Assembly: GCA_002435705.1 (NCBI GenBank)
Contig: DIVA01000028.1
Span: 1 to 40,355 of the forward strand
From: Bacteriovoracaceae bacterium UBA6144
GTDB taxonomy: Bacteria; Bdellovibrionota; Bacteriovoracia; Bacteriovoracales; Bacteriovoracaceae
Direction of reading: 5' to 3'
DNA length: 40,355 bases
In this document: in pieces, positions 1-7,417 of the stretch
How the letters are laid out: every line of letters starts with the position of its first letter
How positions within the stretch are numbered: the first letter of the stretch is position 1
The notes under the pieces: model-generated
What the model was told of the DNA's origin: nothing
The model's input: only the letters and a program-made list of their open reading frames with translations
Database searches by the model: none
Program-made: the position numbers and the translations under genes

Positions 1-489
1 GCCAAGGGTATTTTTATGTCCGCTATTTTTCCCTTTCTTGGTTGCCTCGGGACTGTCATTTTAGGTTGGTACACAGATCATCATGCTAAGAATGGTGACC
101 GTGCTCAAATGATGTGGATCATGCTCTCGGGCCTTGTGGTAAGTCTATTACTGATTATCTGGGCCTTGGGTTTTCAAACCATCAACCAGACTCTGATCTC
201 ATCACTTTTGGCCCTCTGTGGCTTTTTTCTATTGGGGCCCTATTCAATGAGTAGCGGTGCTTTAACTCTTGATATCGCAGGGCCTCAGAAGGCCGGAACG
301 TGTACAGGGCTGATTGATGGGTTAGGATACTTCGGAGGGGCGCTGGCCGTTTGGATGGCAGGCAAAATTTCCGATGAACTCGGGTGGGTGCAAGTTTTTT
401 TTCTTCTTACCTTTATGGCGTTCTTATCAACTCTTGCTGCCTGGATGATGAGTCGAGAATTTAAAAAACGCTACTCTCAGGGCATATAA
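1..489 (+). CDS. OPA/MFS-family transporter, C-terminal part (5' end outside window)
   Basis: The reading frame is open from the first base, so this is the 3' part of a longer gene; the ATG at 16 is probably an internal methionine. About five hydrophobic helices are visible, separated by short polar loops (for example GWYTDHHAKNGDR after the first). The stretch LLGPYSMSSGALTLDIAG followed by a Gly-rich helix and GKISDELGW resembles the C-terminal half of organophosphate:phosphate antiporter (GlpT/UhpT-like) members of the major facilitator superfamily. The substrate cannot be told from this half. Its last 13 bases overlap the 3' end of the convergent Lys/Glu-repeat gene. The family call is fairly safe, the OPA subfamily less so. 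Confidence 0.8.
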   Translation, partial: AKGIFMSAIFPFLGCLGTVILGWYTDHHAKNGDRAQMMWIMLSGLVVSLLLIIWALGFQTINQTLISSLLALCGFFLLGPYSMSSGALTLDIAGPQKAGTCTGLIDGLGYFGGALAVWMAGKISDELGWVQVFFLLTFMAFLSTLAAWMMSREFKKRYSQGI

Positions 490-1097
490 GGATTGATTTT
501 TTGCTTACTTAGATCGCCCCCATAAGGCTTGGGAGTTCCACCGGGAGGAGGGGTTCCGTAGGAGGGTAATGGTTGAAGACCTTGTGAGATATCTTTTATT
601 TTAACTTCCTGAGCAGGAACACCATAGGGCTTAGTGCTCTGTTGGTAGTTGCTACCATAGTTATTGGGAAGAATTGTCGATGTTTTAGGTTCTTCTTTCT
701 TCTCTTCCACCTTTTCTTCAACTTTTTCTTCCTTCTTTTCTGCTACTTTCTCTTCTTTTTTTTCCTCAGTTTTCTCTTCCTTCTTTTCTGCTACTTTCTC
801 TTCTTTTTTTTCCTCAGTTTTCTCTTCCTTCTTTTCTGTTACTTTCTCTTCTTTCTTTTCCTCTTTCTTCTCTTCCGTTTTGCCTTCTACTTTTTTTTCT
901 TCTTTCTTATCTGCTACTTTCTCTTCTTTTTTACTATCTACCTTCTCAGCCTTCTTCTCTTCTCGTTTGCCGTCTTCCTTCTCATTCTCTGTCTCTCTTT
1001 CTTCAAGGCGTGCCTTCTCATAAATCTCACGTGCCTGCGGTGAGGAGACATTTATTTGGGCGATAGAGAGTGGTAATAAGAGGATGAATAACAGCAT
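477..1097 (-). CDS. Secreted Lys/Glu-rich tandem-repeat protein
   Basis: 206 residues. A short hydrophobic N-terminus (MLLFILLLPLSIAQ) looks like a signal peptide, though it lacks the usual positive n-region. An in-frame TAA two codons upstream rules out an earlier start. Residues about 31-137 are almost only Lys and Glu with some Val, Thr and Ala, built from a 16-residue repeat (EEKVAEKKEEKTEEKK type) that is nearly exact at DNA level. The C-terminal 65 residues are Pro/Gly/Tyr-rich. The charged stretch should form a long helix or stiff extended spacer, as in TolA/TonB-like periplasm-spanning linkers. That role is inference and no known domain was recognised. No Shine-Dalgarno is seen, and a TATAAT lies five bases before the ATG. 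Confidence 0.75.
   Translation of the reverse strand: MLLFILLLPLSIAQINVSSPQAREIYEKARLEERETENEKEDGKREEKKAEKVDSKKEEKVADKKEEKKVEGKTEEKKEEKKEEKVTEKKEEKTEEKKEEKVAEKKEEKTEEKKEEKVAEKKEEKVEEKVEEKKEEPKTSTILPNNYGSNYQQSTKPYGVPAQEVKIKDISQGLQPLPSYGTPPPGGTPKPYGGDLSKQKINPYMP
708..851 (-). repeat. 48-bp tandem repeat, three copies, inside the Lys/Glu-rich gene
   Basis: Three consecutive 48-base units (offsets near 733, 781 and 829 on the plus strand) encode a 16-residue Lys/Glu repeat. The first two plus-strand copies are almost identical over their length; the third differs at a few bases (Ala to Thr in the product). More degenerate copies extend to about 960. The unit is a multiple of three, so copy-number changes would keep the frame. 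Confidence 0.85.
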
Positions 1098-1102
1098 GTC
1101 TT

Positions 1103-1108
1103 ATTATA
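1103..1108 (-). promoter_or_regulatory. -10 hexamer TATAAT just upstream of the Lys/Glu-repeat gene
   Basis: A perfect TATAAT on the minus strand ends five bases before the ATG at 1097. If used, transcription would begin at or beside the A of the start codon, giving a leaderless mRNA, which fits the absence of a Shine-Dalgarno. No convincing -35 was found at 16-18 bases spacing. Confidence 0.4.
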
Positions 1109-1223
1109 GGCCTTGAATAGATATCAATCGTCTAAAAACATTGTTATTTTAATGATATTATGGACTTATCATTTGTCACAAAATCCATATTCCATACGTT
1201 TAATAGGGTAAAAGGGAGATTTC

Positions 1224-1853
1224 ATGGCCTTGATTTTTGCTTTGATTGTAGGGGTCTTTAGTTTTAAAAGCCTAGCGCATCCGGTGATCTATCAAGAAGG
1301 ATGGGTACTTAGTCATATGTCGATGAAAGACATGACAGACACAAATCTTGGATACTCACTGACTCACCGCTGGTCCATGGGCTATCAGTATTTTCGACTC
1401 CAAGATGCTGAGGGAAAGACTGATCAGTTCAATCTATTTAAGGTGAATCATCTTCTTAAGCGTTTTAATGCTAAAGACTCTCAAGGGAATATTTATCTTC
1501 ATTCAGGCCTGGGTCATGCGCAGAGTTCTGACTTTAAGAACCGTCTTGGCTGGATGGGAGGAGTGGAAGCTGATTGGGAGACACGTACTCTTTTCACCTC
1601 ACTTAAGTACCTCCACTACGGAAGCTCTCGCACGGATCATCCCGTTGTCGTGGGTCGAGTGGGATTTTCTCCTTTCAAAGCAGACTTCAACTCCCTTCAG
1701 TCCTGGGCCATGCTGCAGGTATGGAGTGATCCGGTCACCAGTCGTGAGTTAAAGGTGACACCTCTTATAAGATTTTTTTACCAGAATGTTCTCTGGGAAA
1801 TGGGTGCCTCGACCAAAGGGGATATGATGTTAAATTTAATGGTTCATTATTAA
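1224..1853 (+). CDS. Secreted protein, possibly a small outer-membrane beta-barrel
   Basis: 209 residues, not assigned to a named family. The N-terminus carries a signal peptide (hydrophobic stretch ending SLA-HP, cleavage likely near residue 18). The rest is rich in alternating aromatic/polar segments (YSLTHRWSMGYQYFRL, GVEADWETRTLFTSLKYLHY, RVGFSPF) and ends in an aromatic Tyr, as many outer-membrane barrels do. A good ribosome site (AAAGGGAGA) precedes the ATG at 1224. It is the first gene of the run that continues with the MerP-like gene ten bases downstream, so an outer-membrane role in metal passage is a reasonable guess, but only a guess. Confidence 0.6.
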   Translation: MALIFALIVGVFSFKSLAHPVIYQEGWVLSHMSMKDMTDTNLGYSLTHRWSMGYQYFRLQDAEGKTDQFNLFKVNHLLKRFNAKDSQGNIYLHSGLGHAQSSDFKNRLGWMGGVEADWETRTLFTSLKYLHYGSSRTDHPVVVGRVGFSPFKADFNSLQSWAMLQVWSDPVTSRELKVTPLIRFFYQNVLWEMGASTKGDMMLNLMVHY

Positions 1854-1863
1854 AGGAGATCAC

Positions 1864-2130
1864 ATGAAGTTTTTAATACTCTCAATTCTTATAGCTAGCC
1901 CTGTGTGGGCCGAGCAAGTCAAAGTGGATGTGAACGGTATGGTGTGCTCACTCTGTGCTCAGGGAATTAAAAAGAAATTCACAGGCCTCGGTATTGAGAA
2001 AGTGGAAGTGGATCTAGATAAGAAAGTTGTGATCTTAGAAAATAAAAACAAGATTGAACTGACGAACGAGAAAATTACTGAATTGATCAAGGAGTCTGGT
2101 TATGCCACTGCTGCCATCGAGAGGAAGTAA
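1864..2130 (+). CDS. MerP-like periplasmic heavy-metal-associated (HMA) protein
   Basis: 88 residues: signal peptide (residues 1-16, ending WA) then one HMA domain. The metal site is GMVCSLC, Cys28-X-X-Cys31, in the loop before the first helix, as in MerP, CopZ and Atx1 folds; KVEVDLDKKVVILENK supplies the central strands. A secreted single HMA domain of this length matches mercuric-binding protein MerP more than cytosolic CopZ. The next gene is MerT-like, which supports a role in handing a soft metal ion from the periplasm to the membrane transporter. Which metal (Hg, Cu, Cd) cannot be read from sequence. A GGAGAT ribosome site lies just upstream. Confidence 0.85.
   Translation: MKFLILSILIASPVWAEQVKVDVNGMVCSLCAQGIKKKFTGLGIEKVEVDLDKKVVILENKNKIELTNEKITELIKESGYATAAIERK
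2089..2094 (+). promoter_or_regulatory. Ribosome-binding site AAGGAG inside the MerP-like gene
   Basis: AAGGAG lies seven bases before the ATG at 2102, inside the 3' end of the preceding gene. It decides the start of the MerT-like gene and explains its 29-base overlap with the MerP-like gene. Confidence 0.75.
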
Positions 2131-2491
2131 GCTGTACTCATGGCTCTCGCTCTTTACGAGTTTTGGCACGCTCCTGTGCTGTGCCCTGCCCTCACTTTTT
2201 ATCGTATTGGGGATGGGAGCGACACTGGTGAGTTTTCTCGGGGCTTTCCCTCAGCTCATCTGGCTCTCGGAGCGCAAGGAGTGGTTGTTCGGGTTGAGTT
2301 TTATTATGCTGGCCCTCACTTTTGGCATAAAAAAATATTCCCAGTCGCAAGTCTGCCCCATTGATCAGAAGGACAACTGTGAAACCACCAAATCCTGGAG
2401 TGATAAGGTTTTTTGGGGGGCGGTGATCATTAACCTTTTTGGTGTCATTATTACCTTTGTGGTGCCAAAATTAATGTATGGAATGGAGTGA
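2102..2491 (+). CDS. MerT-like membrane metal transporter
   Basis: 129 residues with three predicted membrane helices (about 14-38 with 40-50, 60-78, 103-123). Helix 1 holds a vicinal Cys pair, Cys26-Cys27 (LLCCALPS), and the loop between helices 2 and 3 has two more cysteines, Cys85 and Cys93 (CPIDQKDNC). This spacing closely follows MerT, whose vicinal pair and loop pair relay Hg(II) inward. The start lies 29 bases inside the MerP-like gene behind a strong AAGGAG. I infer import of Hg or another thiophilic ion. No merA reductase or merR regulator is visible in the window, so this is not a standard mercury-resistance operon. Confidence 0.7.
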   Translation: MPLLPSRGSKLYSWLSLFTSFGTLLCCALPSLFIVLGMGATLVSFLGAFPQLIWLSERKEWLFGLSFIMLALTFGIKKYSQSQVCPIDQKDNCETTKSWSDKVFWGAVIINLFGVIITFVVPKLMYGME

Positions 2492-2951
2492 TGAAGAGCT
2501 TATGCAACGTTTAATCAACGACGATCTCAGTGCGTTTGATGCTCTCTACACTCGCCATCAAGTGAGACTTCTCTCTTTTTTTCAAAAACGCCAAGCCCAC
2601 AAGGCACAGGATCTCTGTCAGGAAAGTTTTTTGCGTCTTCTCGAAAGACGAGACCAGTGGAAGGGGCAGCCCTTCTTGCCTTGGTTTTTTGTGATGGCCC
2701 GTCATCTCATGCTTGATGAGCTTCGTCGCGATAAACGGGCGATTCATGATTTTGAGCGCAGTGAACAGATGGATATCTCCGACTGGCTTGAAGGTTTGAG
2801 TGATACTGATAAAAATTTAGTTCATGAGCGCTATTTTGGTGGAAAAAGTTTTGAAGAGTTATCGCGAGAATATGCCACCAGCGAGGTCAATCTGCGCCAA
2901 AAAATGAGCCGACTGCTTAAAAGTATGAGAGGTCTTCATGGGCAAGATTGA
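2478..2951 (+). CDS. ECF-type RNA polymerase sigma factor
   Basis: 157 residues, the usual length of a minimal ECF sigma factor with only regions 2 and 4. Region 2 runs over about 14-90 (AFDALYTRHQ ... QDLCQESFLRLL ... FLPWFFVMARHLMLDELRRDKR) and region 4 over about 105-155 (DKNLVHERYFGGKSFEELSREYATSEVNLRQKMSRLLKSM, helix-turn-helix). It overlaps the MerT-like gene by 14 bases and the following membrane-protein gene by 14 bases, indicating translational coupling. By analogy with other sigma/membrane-protein pairs it probably controls its own operon in response to a metal or redox signal; the target promoter could not be identified. Confidence 0.9.
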   Translation: MEWSDEELMQRLINDDLSAFDALYTRHQVRLLSFFQKRQAHKAQDLCQESFLRLLERRDQWKGQPFLPWFFVMARHLMLDELRRDKRAIHDFERSEQMDISDWLEGLSDTDKNLVHERYFGGKSFEELSREYATSEVNLRQKMSRLLKSMRGLHGQD

Positions 2952-3402
2952 TCTGCGTGAGTATGCTAAAATTGAATTCTCTCCGGCCCCTACCGTCTAT
3001 CGGTTTATGGTGCTCCAGATTCTAAGCGCTGCCGCTACGCTTTTAGTTTGCCCTCAGTTTGGTATTGGTCCCCTTGGAGGTGGACATGGAATCTCTCAAT
3101 GGGTCATGGCCTATGGTGATCTTGTGTGCGGGGCTTATTGCGGCATGATTTTTTTTGGTTTTTCGACTCTGATTAGTTTGTCTGTTATGCGTCGTGAGGA
3201 AGCCTTCTGGCTTAAAAGAAATCAATATTTTGTCCTCTCCGGTGTTTTCATCCTCACTATTGGGCTTCTGATGGTTTCGAAATTTACTCTCAGTGTCGGC
3301 TCTGCGCATGAGAGCTTTTACTATTATGTCGCTTGGATTATGATGGGTCTCCTATCCATGTTTGCAATGACCAAAGTGACAACCCAATGGCGCCTGAGTT
3401 AA
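2938..3402 (+). CDS. Four-helix membrane protein, candidate anti-sigma factor
   Basis: 154 residues, not assigned to a named family. A short hydrophilic N-terminus (about 20 residues) precedes four predicted membrane helices (about 22-38, 66-88, 103-122, 131-149). The first half carries Cys38 (CPQFGIG), His50 in a Gly-rich loop, and Cys64/Cys68 (CGAYC), a set that could bind a metal or form disulfides. It directly follows and overlaps the ECF sigma gene, the usual place of the cognate anti-sigma factor; membrane anti-sigma proteins without a zinc-binding ASD domain are known (NrsF type). The role is inferred from position and topology. Confidence 0.6.
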   Translation: MGKIDLREYAKIEFSPAPTVYRFMVLQILSAAATLLVCPQFGIGPLGGGHGISQWVMAYGDLVCGAYCGMIFFGFSTLISLSVMRREEAFWLKRNQYFVLSGVFILTIGLLMVSKFTLSVGSAHESFYYYVAWIMMGLLSMFAMTKVTTQWRLS

Positions 3403-4484
3403 TTAAAGAAAAAGCCCTTAAGTATTATTCTCAAAATGAAACGAAGGTGGATCTGGGGTTTTTCTTGGCCGGTTTTGTTTTTGATGTTTTTACTCTCTCG
3501 AGTGTGGATGACTCCTTCGGTATTATTCAACAAACACTTTATCTCTTAATTCTTTTGTCTCTGTTTGCTTGTGAGTTTCTAGTGGAGTCAAAAGTATTTC
3601 ATATACCATCCTCTTTAGAGAAAGTTTGGGATGCCCGAAGTTTTATCACCCACTTCCTTCTCGGTAGTTTATTGAGTATCTATTCACTGTTTTTTCTTAA
3701 GTCGGCTTCTGCTTTTGTTGGTATTCTTTTTGTCTTGGTGCTCATGCTGGTGATGGTTCTTAATGAGCTGAAGTTTGTGCAATCAAGAGGAGTGGATACA
3801 AAGTTTTCACTTTTTATTTTGACCCTTCTGTGTTTTATGACCACCTTGAGTCCAGTGGTTTTTGGTTTTATTGGTTTTCTTCCTTTCTTCTCTGCTCTAC
3901 TGCTCACGGCCGGTATCATCGCTGGTTTTTGGTATGTCCTCAAAAAACGCGTCTCTCAAGAGGCAAAACTTGAGAAAAGAATTTTAGCTCCGGCCAGTGT
4001 GGTGCTCGGATTGTTTTTTGTCTTTTATGTTTTAGGTTGGATCCCACCGGTTCCCTTGGCGGTAGAAGAGATAGGGGTTTATCACAAGATTGAAAAGAGT
4101 AACGGCAACTATAAACTCTTTCATGAGCGCGTCTGGTGGAAGTTTTGGCAAAATGCCGATGAAGACTTTCAGTCTCAGCCCAATGACAAAGTCTTTGTGT
4201 TTGCGCGGATCTATTCTCCTGCCAGATTTTCGGACCAAGTGGTTCTGCATTGGCAGCTCTATCATCCTTCGCAAGGTTGGATGACTTCGGATAAAATTCC
4301 TATGTCCATTTCTGGTGGTCGTGAAGGGGGGTATCGAGGTCATGCCTTTAAATCAAACTATGTTGAAGGTGACTGGCGTGTTTTGGTAGAAACCAATGAT
4401 GGACGCGAGATTGGTCGAGTAAAGTTTAGTGTCACCAAAGTGGCAGCGACTGCTAACCGTGAATTTCAAATTGATGAGCGATAG
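3387..4484 (+). CDS. DUF2914-domain membrane protein
   Basis: 365 residues from the ATG at 3387, which overlaps the previous gene by 16 bases in the same style as its neighbours; a TTG at 3333 would add 18 residues but lies deep inside that gene. The N-terminal 230 residues form about seven membrane helices. The C-terminal 120 residues (FVFARIYSPARFSDQVVLHWQ, GREGGYRGHAFKSN, GDWRVLVETNDGREIGRV) match the DUF2914 domain, a beta-rich module of unknown function usually placed outside the membrane. It lies between the sigma/anti-sigma pair and the dehydrogenase gene and is probably co-transcribed with both. Confidence 0.75.
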   Translation: MAPELIKEKALKYYSQNETKVDLGFFLAGFVFDVFTLSSVDDSFGIIQQTLYLLILLSLFACEFLVESKVFHIPSSLEKVWDARSFITHFLLGSLLSIYSLFFLKSASAFVGILFVLVLMLVMVLNELKFVQSRGVDTKFSLFILTLLCFMTTLSPVVFGFIGFLPFFSALLLTAGIIAGFWYVLKKRVSQEAKLEKRILAPASVVLGLFFVFYVLGWIPPVPLAVEEIGVYHKIEKSNGNYKLFHERVWWKFWQNADEDFQSQPNDKVFVFARIYSPARFSDQVVLHWQLYHPSQGWMTSDKIPMSISGGREGGYRGHAFKSNYVEGDWRVLVETNDGREIGRVKFSVTKVAATANREFQIDER

Positions 4485-4494
4485 GAGAGAGAAA

Positions 4495-5235
4495 ATGAAA
4501 AAAGTTGCTGTTGTCACTGGCGCTTCGAGTGGGATCGGATTGGCGATTGCCAAGAGACTCCAAAGTCTAGGTTATGAAGCGATTAATTTTGATATCAAGG
4601 CCCCGGCGAGCAGTGATCTTCCTTTTATTGCTTGTGATGTTTCTGATCCTCATAAAGTGAAATCGGCTTTCACTGAAGTGAGGCAAAAATACGGCGCCCT
4701 AGAAGTGCTGGTCAATAATTGTGGTCTGCAATTTATGGCGCCGATTGAAGAGTATCCATTTGAGAAATGGCAGCAACTCATTGGTGTGATGTTGACGGGA
4801 TCATTCTTGTGCACACAGAACTCTTGGGCAGAGATGAAAAAGAATGGTCGTGGTCGTATCATCAATATTAGTTCTGTTCATGGCAAACTTGCGAGCCCTT
4901 ATAAATCTGCCTATGTGGCAGCCAAGCATGGTGTCCTTGGATTTGCTAAAGTGGCGGCGATTGAAGGGGCGCCTCATAACATAACGGTTAATACCATCTG
5001 TCCTGGATTCGTCGATACGCCTTTGATGCGTGATCAGATCGCCAGTCAGATGAAACTTAATAATCTTGATGAAGAAAGTGTGCTGAAGAATATTTTTCTC
5101 AAAGATCAGCACGTAAAGTCTCTTACGTCGGTAGATCAAGTGGCAGGATTCGTGGAGTTTTTAGTCTCTCAAAATGCCAATACCATTACGGGGGAAGCCT
5201 TTAATATCTCGGGTGGTTGGGGAATGGGACTCTAG
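4495..5235 (+). CDS. bdhA: 3-hydroxybutyrate dehydrogenase (SDR family)
   Basis: 246 residues, a classical short-chain dehydrogenase: cofactor motif TGASSGIG at 8-15, NNCG at 74-77 (usual NNAG with Ala replaced by Cys), catalytic Ser127-Tyr140-Lys144, and PGFVDTPLM after the active site. The segment SSVHGKLASPYKSAYVAAKHG and the lid residues after PLM are typical of NAD-dependent D-3-hydroxybutyrate dehydrogenase, which oxidises 3-hydroxybutyrate to acetoacetate in the cytoplasm. The ATG at 4495 is preferred over earlier codons because GGAGAG lies just before it. It follows the DUF2914 gene by ten bases and faces a GntP-family permease gene, which supports the substrate. Confidence 0.85.
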   Translation: MKKVAVVTGASSGIGLAIAKRLQSLGYEAINFDIKAPASSDLPFIACDVSDPHKVKSAFTEVRQKYGALEVLVNNCGLQFMAPIEEYPFEKWQQLIGVMLTGSFLCTQNSWAEMKKNGRGRIINISSVHGKLASPYKSAYVAAKHGVLGFAKVAAIEGAPHNITVNTICPGFVDTPLMRDQIASQMKLNNLDEESVLKNIFLKDQHVKSLTSVDQVAGFVEFLVSQNANTITGEAFNISGGWGMGL

Positions 5236-5239
5236 CCTT

Positions 5240-6619
5240 TTAAAAACTACCAAAGAGTGTGCCCAGCGTGATGACTGTTGTTGTGGCAAAGACAGGGAAG
5301 ATAACAGCGACCATAAAAATATCGAAATATGATCGCTTGTGATCGGACTTACAGATTGAGAGCAAAGTAATCACAGCACCGTTGTGCGGAAGTGTATCAA
5401 ATCCACCGCAGCTCATGCTGGCCACTCGGTGTAAGAGTTCTGGACTAATTCCCATAGAATTGGCCATTTCTAAATAACTGGCCCCCAATGCCTCTAGTGC
5501 GATGGAGAGTCCTCCAGAGGCTGACCCCGTGATGCCTGCGAGCACATTAACGGCGACAGCTTCAGAGATCAGGGGATTAGAAGGAAAGAGTCCGAGGATT
5601 AATCCCTTGATCACCACAAATGAGCTCAACGTGGCGATCACTTGCCCGTAACCCACTTCACTGGCCGTGTTAAAGAGCGGAAGCATACAATCGAGAGTTC
5701 CCTGATTGATTTTTTCCAGTGGATTTTCAAGATTCTTATAATGAAGTGCCAGTAAGGCCACCACTCCAATAGCGAGTGCCGCTACGAGAGCCCAGGTCCC
5801 AATGACCTTATCTAAGGTGGTGCTGCCATAGAGCGAAGTTGAAAGATAGCTCGCATCGAGAGCGGGGAAGAGGTAGCGCGAGAAGAGAAAATTGAGCACA
5901 AACACCACTAGCAGGGGAGTGATGGATAAAACGAAGCTCGGGAGAGGCTTGAGATTTTTTTTATGATTCTCATGATTTTGCTCAAACACAACCCCTCGCG
6001 TTTGAGCTTTAAGTGTACGACGTTTGAGCCACCACAAGCCCAAACCTCCCATCACCATTCCACCGATGATGCCTAATAGAGGAGCGGCAAAAGCGTCGGT
6101 GCCAAAGTAGGGCATGGGGATAGCATTTTGAATACTAGGTGTTCCAGGTAGTGCTGTCATGGTGAAAGTAAAAGCACCAGCAGCGATAGCACCAGGGATA
6201 AAGCGCTGAGAAAAGTTCGCTTCCTTGAACAGGGAGCGCGCCAAGGGCTCCATGCAAAAAGCCACCACAAAGAGTGAGACGCCACCATAGGTAAGGATCG
6301 CACAGCTCATGATCACGGCCAGAATGGCATGACGGCTGCCCAGAGTGCTTGAGACTTTTTGGGCAATGGATTCAGCTGCCCCACTACTGCTCATGAGTTT
6401 TCCAAAGAGAGAACCTAAGAGAAAAATGGGTAAATACTTAACGACATATCCGCCCAGTGCAGGCATGTAGACTTGGGTGATGGTAGCGAGCAGAGGGGTG
6501 TCAGCGTGCCAAAGAGTGGCAAAGAGGGCCATGAGCGGCGCAAGCAAAAGGACATTCACCCCTCGGTAGGCAAAGTACATCAACCCGAGGAGAGAGAGTG
6601 TGATTCCCAATACTGCCAC
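5240..6619 (-). CDS. GntP-family permease, probable hydroxybutyrate/organic-acid transporter
   Basis: 459 residues with about 12-13 hydrophobic helices. GntP signatures include a paired Gly-rich region (LTYGGVSLFVVAF), FTMTALPGTPSIQNAIP and, near the end, GGFDTLPHNGAVITLL. Members of this family carry gluconate, other sugar acids or D-3-hydroxybutyrate with protons. The convergent neighbour is a 3-hydroxybutyrate dehydrogenase, so hydroxybutyrate is the most likely substrate (inference). The start is GTG at 6619, with AAAAGG five bases upstream. It follows the YebC-like gene by nine bases and is probably in the same transcript. Confidence 0.8.
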   Translation of the reverse strand: MAVLGITLSLLGLMYFAYRGVNVLLLAPLMALFATLWHADTPLLATITQVYMPALGGYVVKYLPIFLLGSLFGKLMSSSGAAESIAQKVSSTLGSRHAILAVIMSCAILTYGGVSLFVVAFCMEPLARSLFKEANFSQRFIPGAIAAGAFTFTMTALPGTPSIQNAIPMPYFGTDAFAAPLLGIIGGMVMGGLGLWWLKRRTLKAQTRGVVFEQNHENHKKNLKPLPSFVLSITPLLVVFVLNFLFSRYLFPALDASYLSTSLYGSTTLDKVIGTWALVAALAIGVVALLALHYKNLENPLEKINQGTLDCMLPLFNTASEVGYGQVIATLSSFVVIKGLILGLFPSNPLISEAVAVNVLAGITGSASGGLSIALEALGASYLEMANSMGISPELLHRVASMSCGGFDTLPHNGAVITLLSICKSDHKRSYFDIFMVAVIFPVFATTTVITLGTLFGSF

Positions 6620-6628
6620 GATGACCTT

Positions 6629-7354
6629 TTAGAAATTCTCGTTGAATTCCATGTTGTGATAAACCTTCTGCACATCATCATCCTCTTCGAGGACGTCGAT
6701 GAGTTTCAGGATCTTGTCGTAGTTTTCTTTATTGGTTACTTCTTTGGTATTCAAAGGAAGACGCTCGAGACCTGATTCTTCGGCCTTAATATTCATCGCC
6801 TCAAGTTTCTTATGAAGCTCGCCGTAAGACTCCACTGCACCTTTAATAGTGAGGTAGCCCTCTTCCAGCTCAATATCTTCGCAACCATGGTCAATCAGCT
6901 CCATCGTCAGCTCATCCGGATCAAGGCCTTCTGCTTTGACGGTGAAGATCGCTTTTCTTTCAAACACAAACTGCAGGCAGCCTTGTGTGCCGATGGCCCC
7001 ACCCCAGCGGTTAAAATAAGAGCGGATGTTTCCGATGGTGCGAGTGGGGTTATCAGTGGCCGCTTCGATGAAGATGGCCACACCATCAAGGCCATAGCCC
7101 TCGTAATTAATTTCTTCGTAGTTTTCTCCACCCTCGCCGGAGCCTTTTTTGATCGCCCGTTCAATATTGTCTCGAGGAACGTTATTTTCTTTGGCTTTTA
7201 CAAGAGCGATTTTAAGGGAGAAGTTTGATTCGGGCAGAGGGCCAGCGCTTCTGACGGCCATGGTGATCTCACGAAGAATCTTCGTGTAGTTGGCGGAGCG
7301 CATTTTATCTTGCGCCGCTTTTTTCATTTTAATGTTATTCCACTTACGTCCCAT
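6629..7354 (-). CDS. YebC/PmpR-family protein (YeeN-like subgroup)
   Basis: 241 residues, the full length of the YebC family. It begins MGRKWNNIKMKKAAQDK in place of the MAGHSKWANI of canonical YebC, and ends EEDDDVQKVYHNMEF; both resemble the YeeN-type subgroup. The middle carries the family stretches NVPRDNIERAIKKG, EGYGLDGVAIFIEA and NRWGGAIG. YebC proteins were described as DNA-binding regulators, and recent work ties them to translation of proline-rich stretches; which applies to this subgroup is open. The ATG at 7354 is chosen because GAGGAGATC lies immediately upstream; an ATG eight codons earlier has no such site. Confidence 0.88.
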   Translation of the reverse strand: MGRKWNNIKMKKAAQDKMRSANYTKILREITMAVRSAGPLPESNFSLKIALVKAKENNVPRDNIERAIKKGSGEGGENYEEINYEGYGLDGVAIFIEAATDNPTRTIGNIRSYFNRWGGAIGTQGCLQFVFERKAIFTVKAEGLDPDELTMELIDHGCEDIELEEGYLTIKGAVESYGELHKKLEAMNIKAEESGLERLPLNTKEVTNKENYDKILKLIDVLEEDDDVQKVYHNMEFNENF

Positions 7355-7417
7355 AATGATCTCCTCTAAGCCGTTCATTGTGCTTAAAAGAGATAAATTT
7401 GGCCACAGTCTTCGTGG

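Noticed and set aside
642..1043. Phe- and Ser/Phe-rich plus-strand reading frames over the repeat region
   Set aside because: They are the reverse-strand image of the Lys/Glu codon repeat (AAG/GAA give CTT/TTC), lack a ribosome site and have extreme composition.
3333..3386. TTG-initiated extension of the DUF2914 protein
   Set aside because: It would overlap the previous gene by 70 bases and adds no membrane or domain feature; the ATG at 3387 fits the overlap pattern of the operon.
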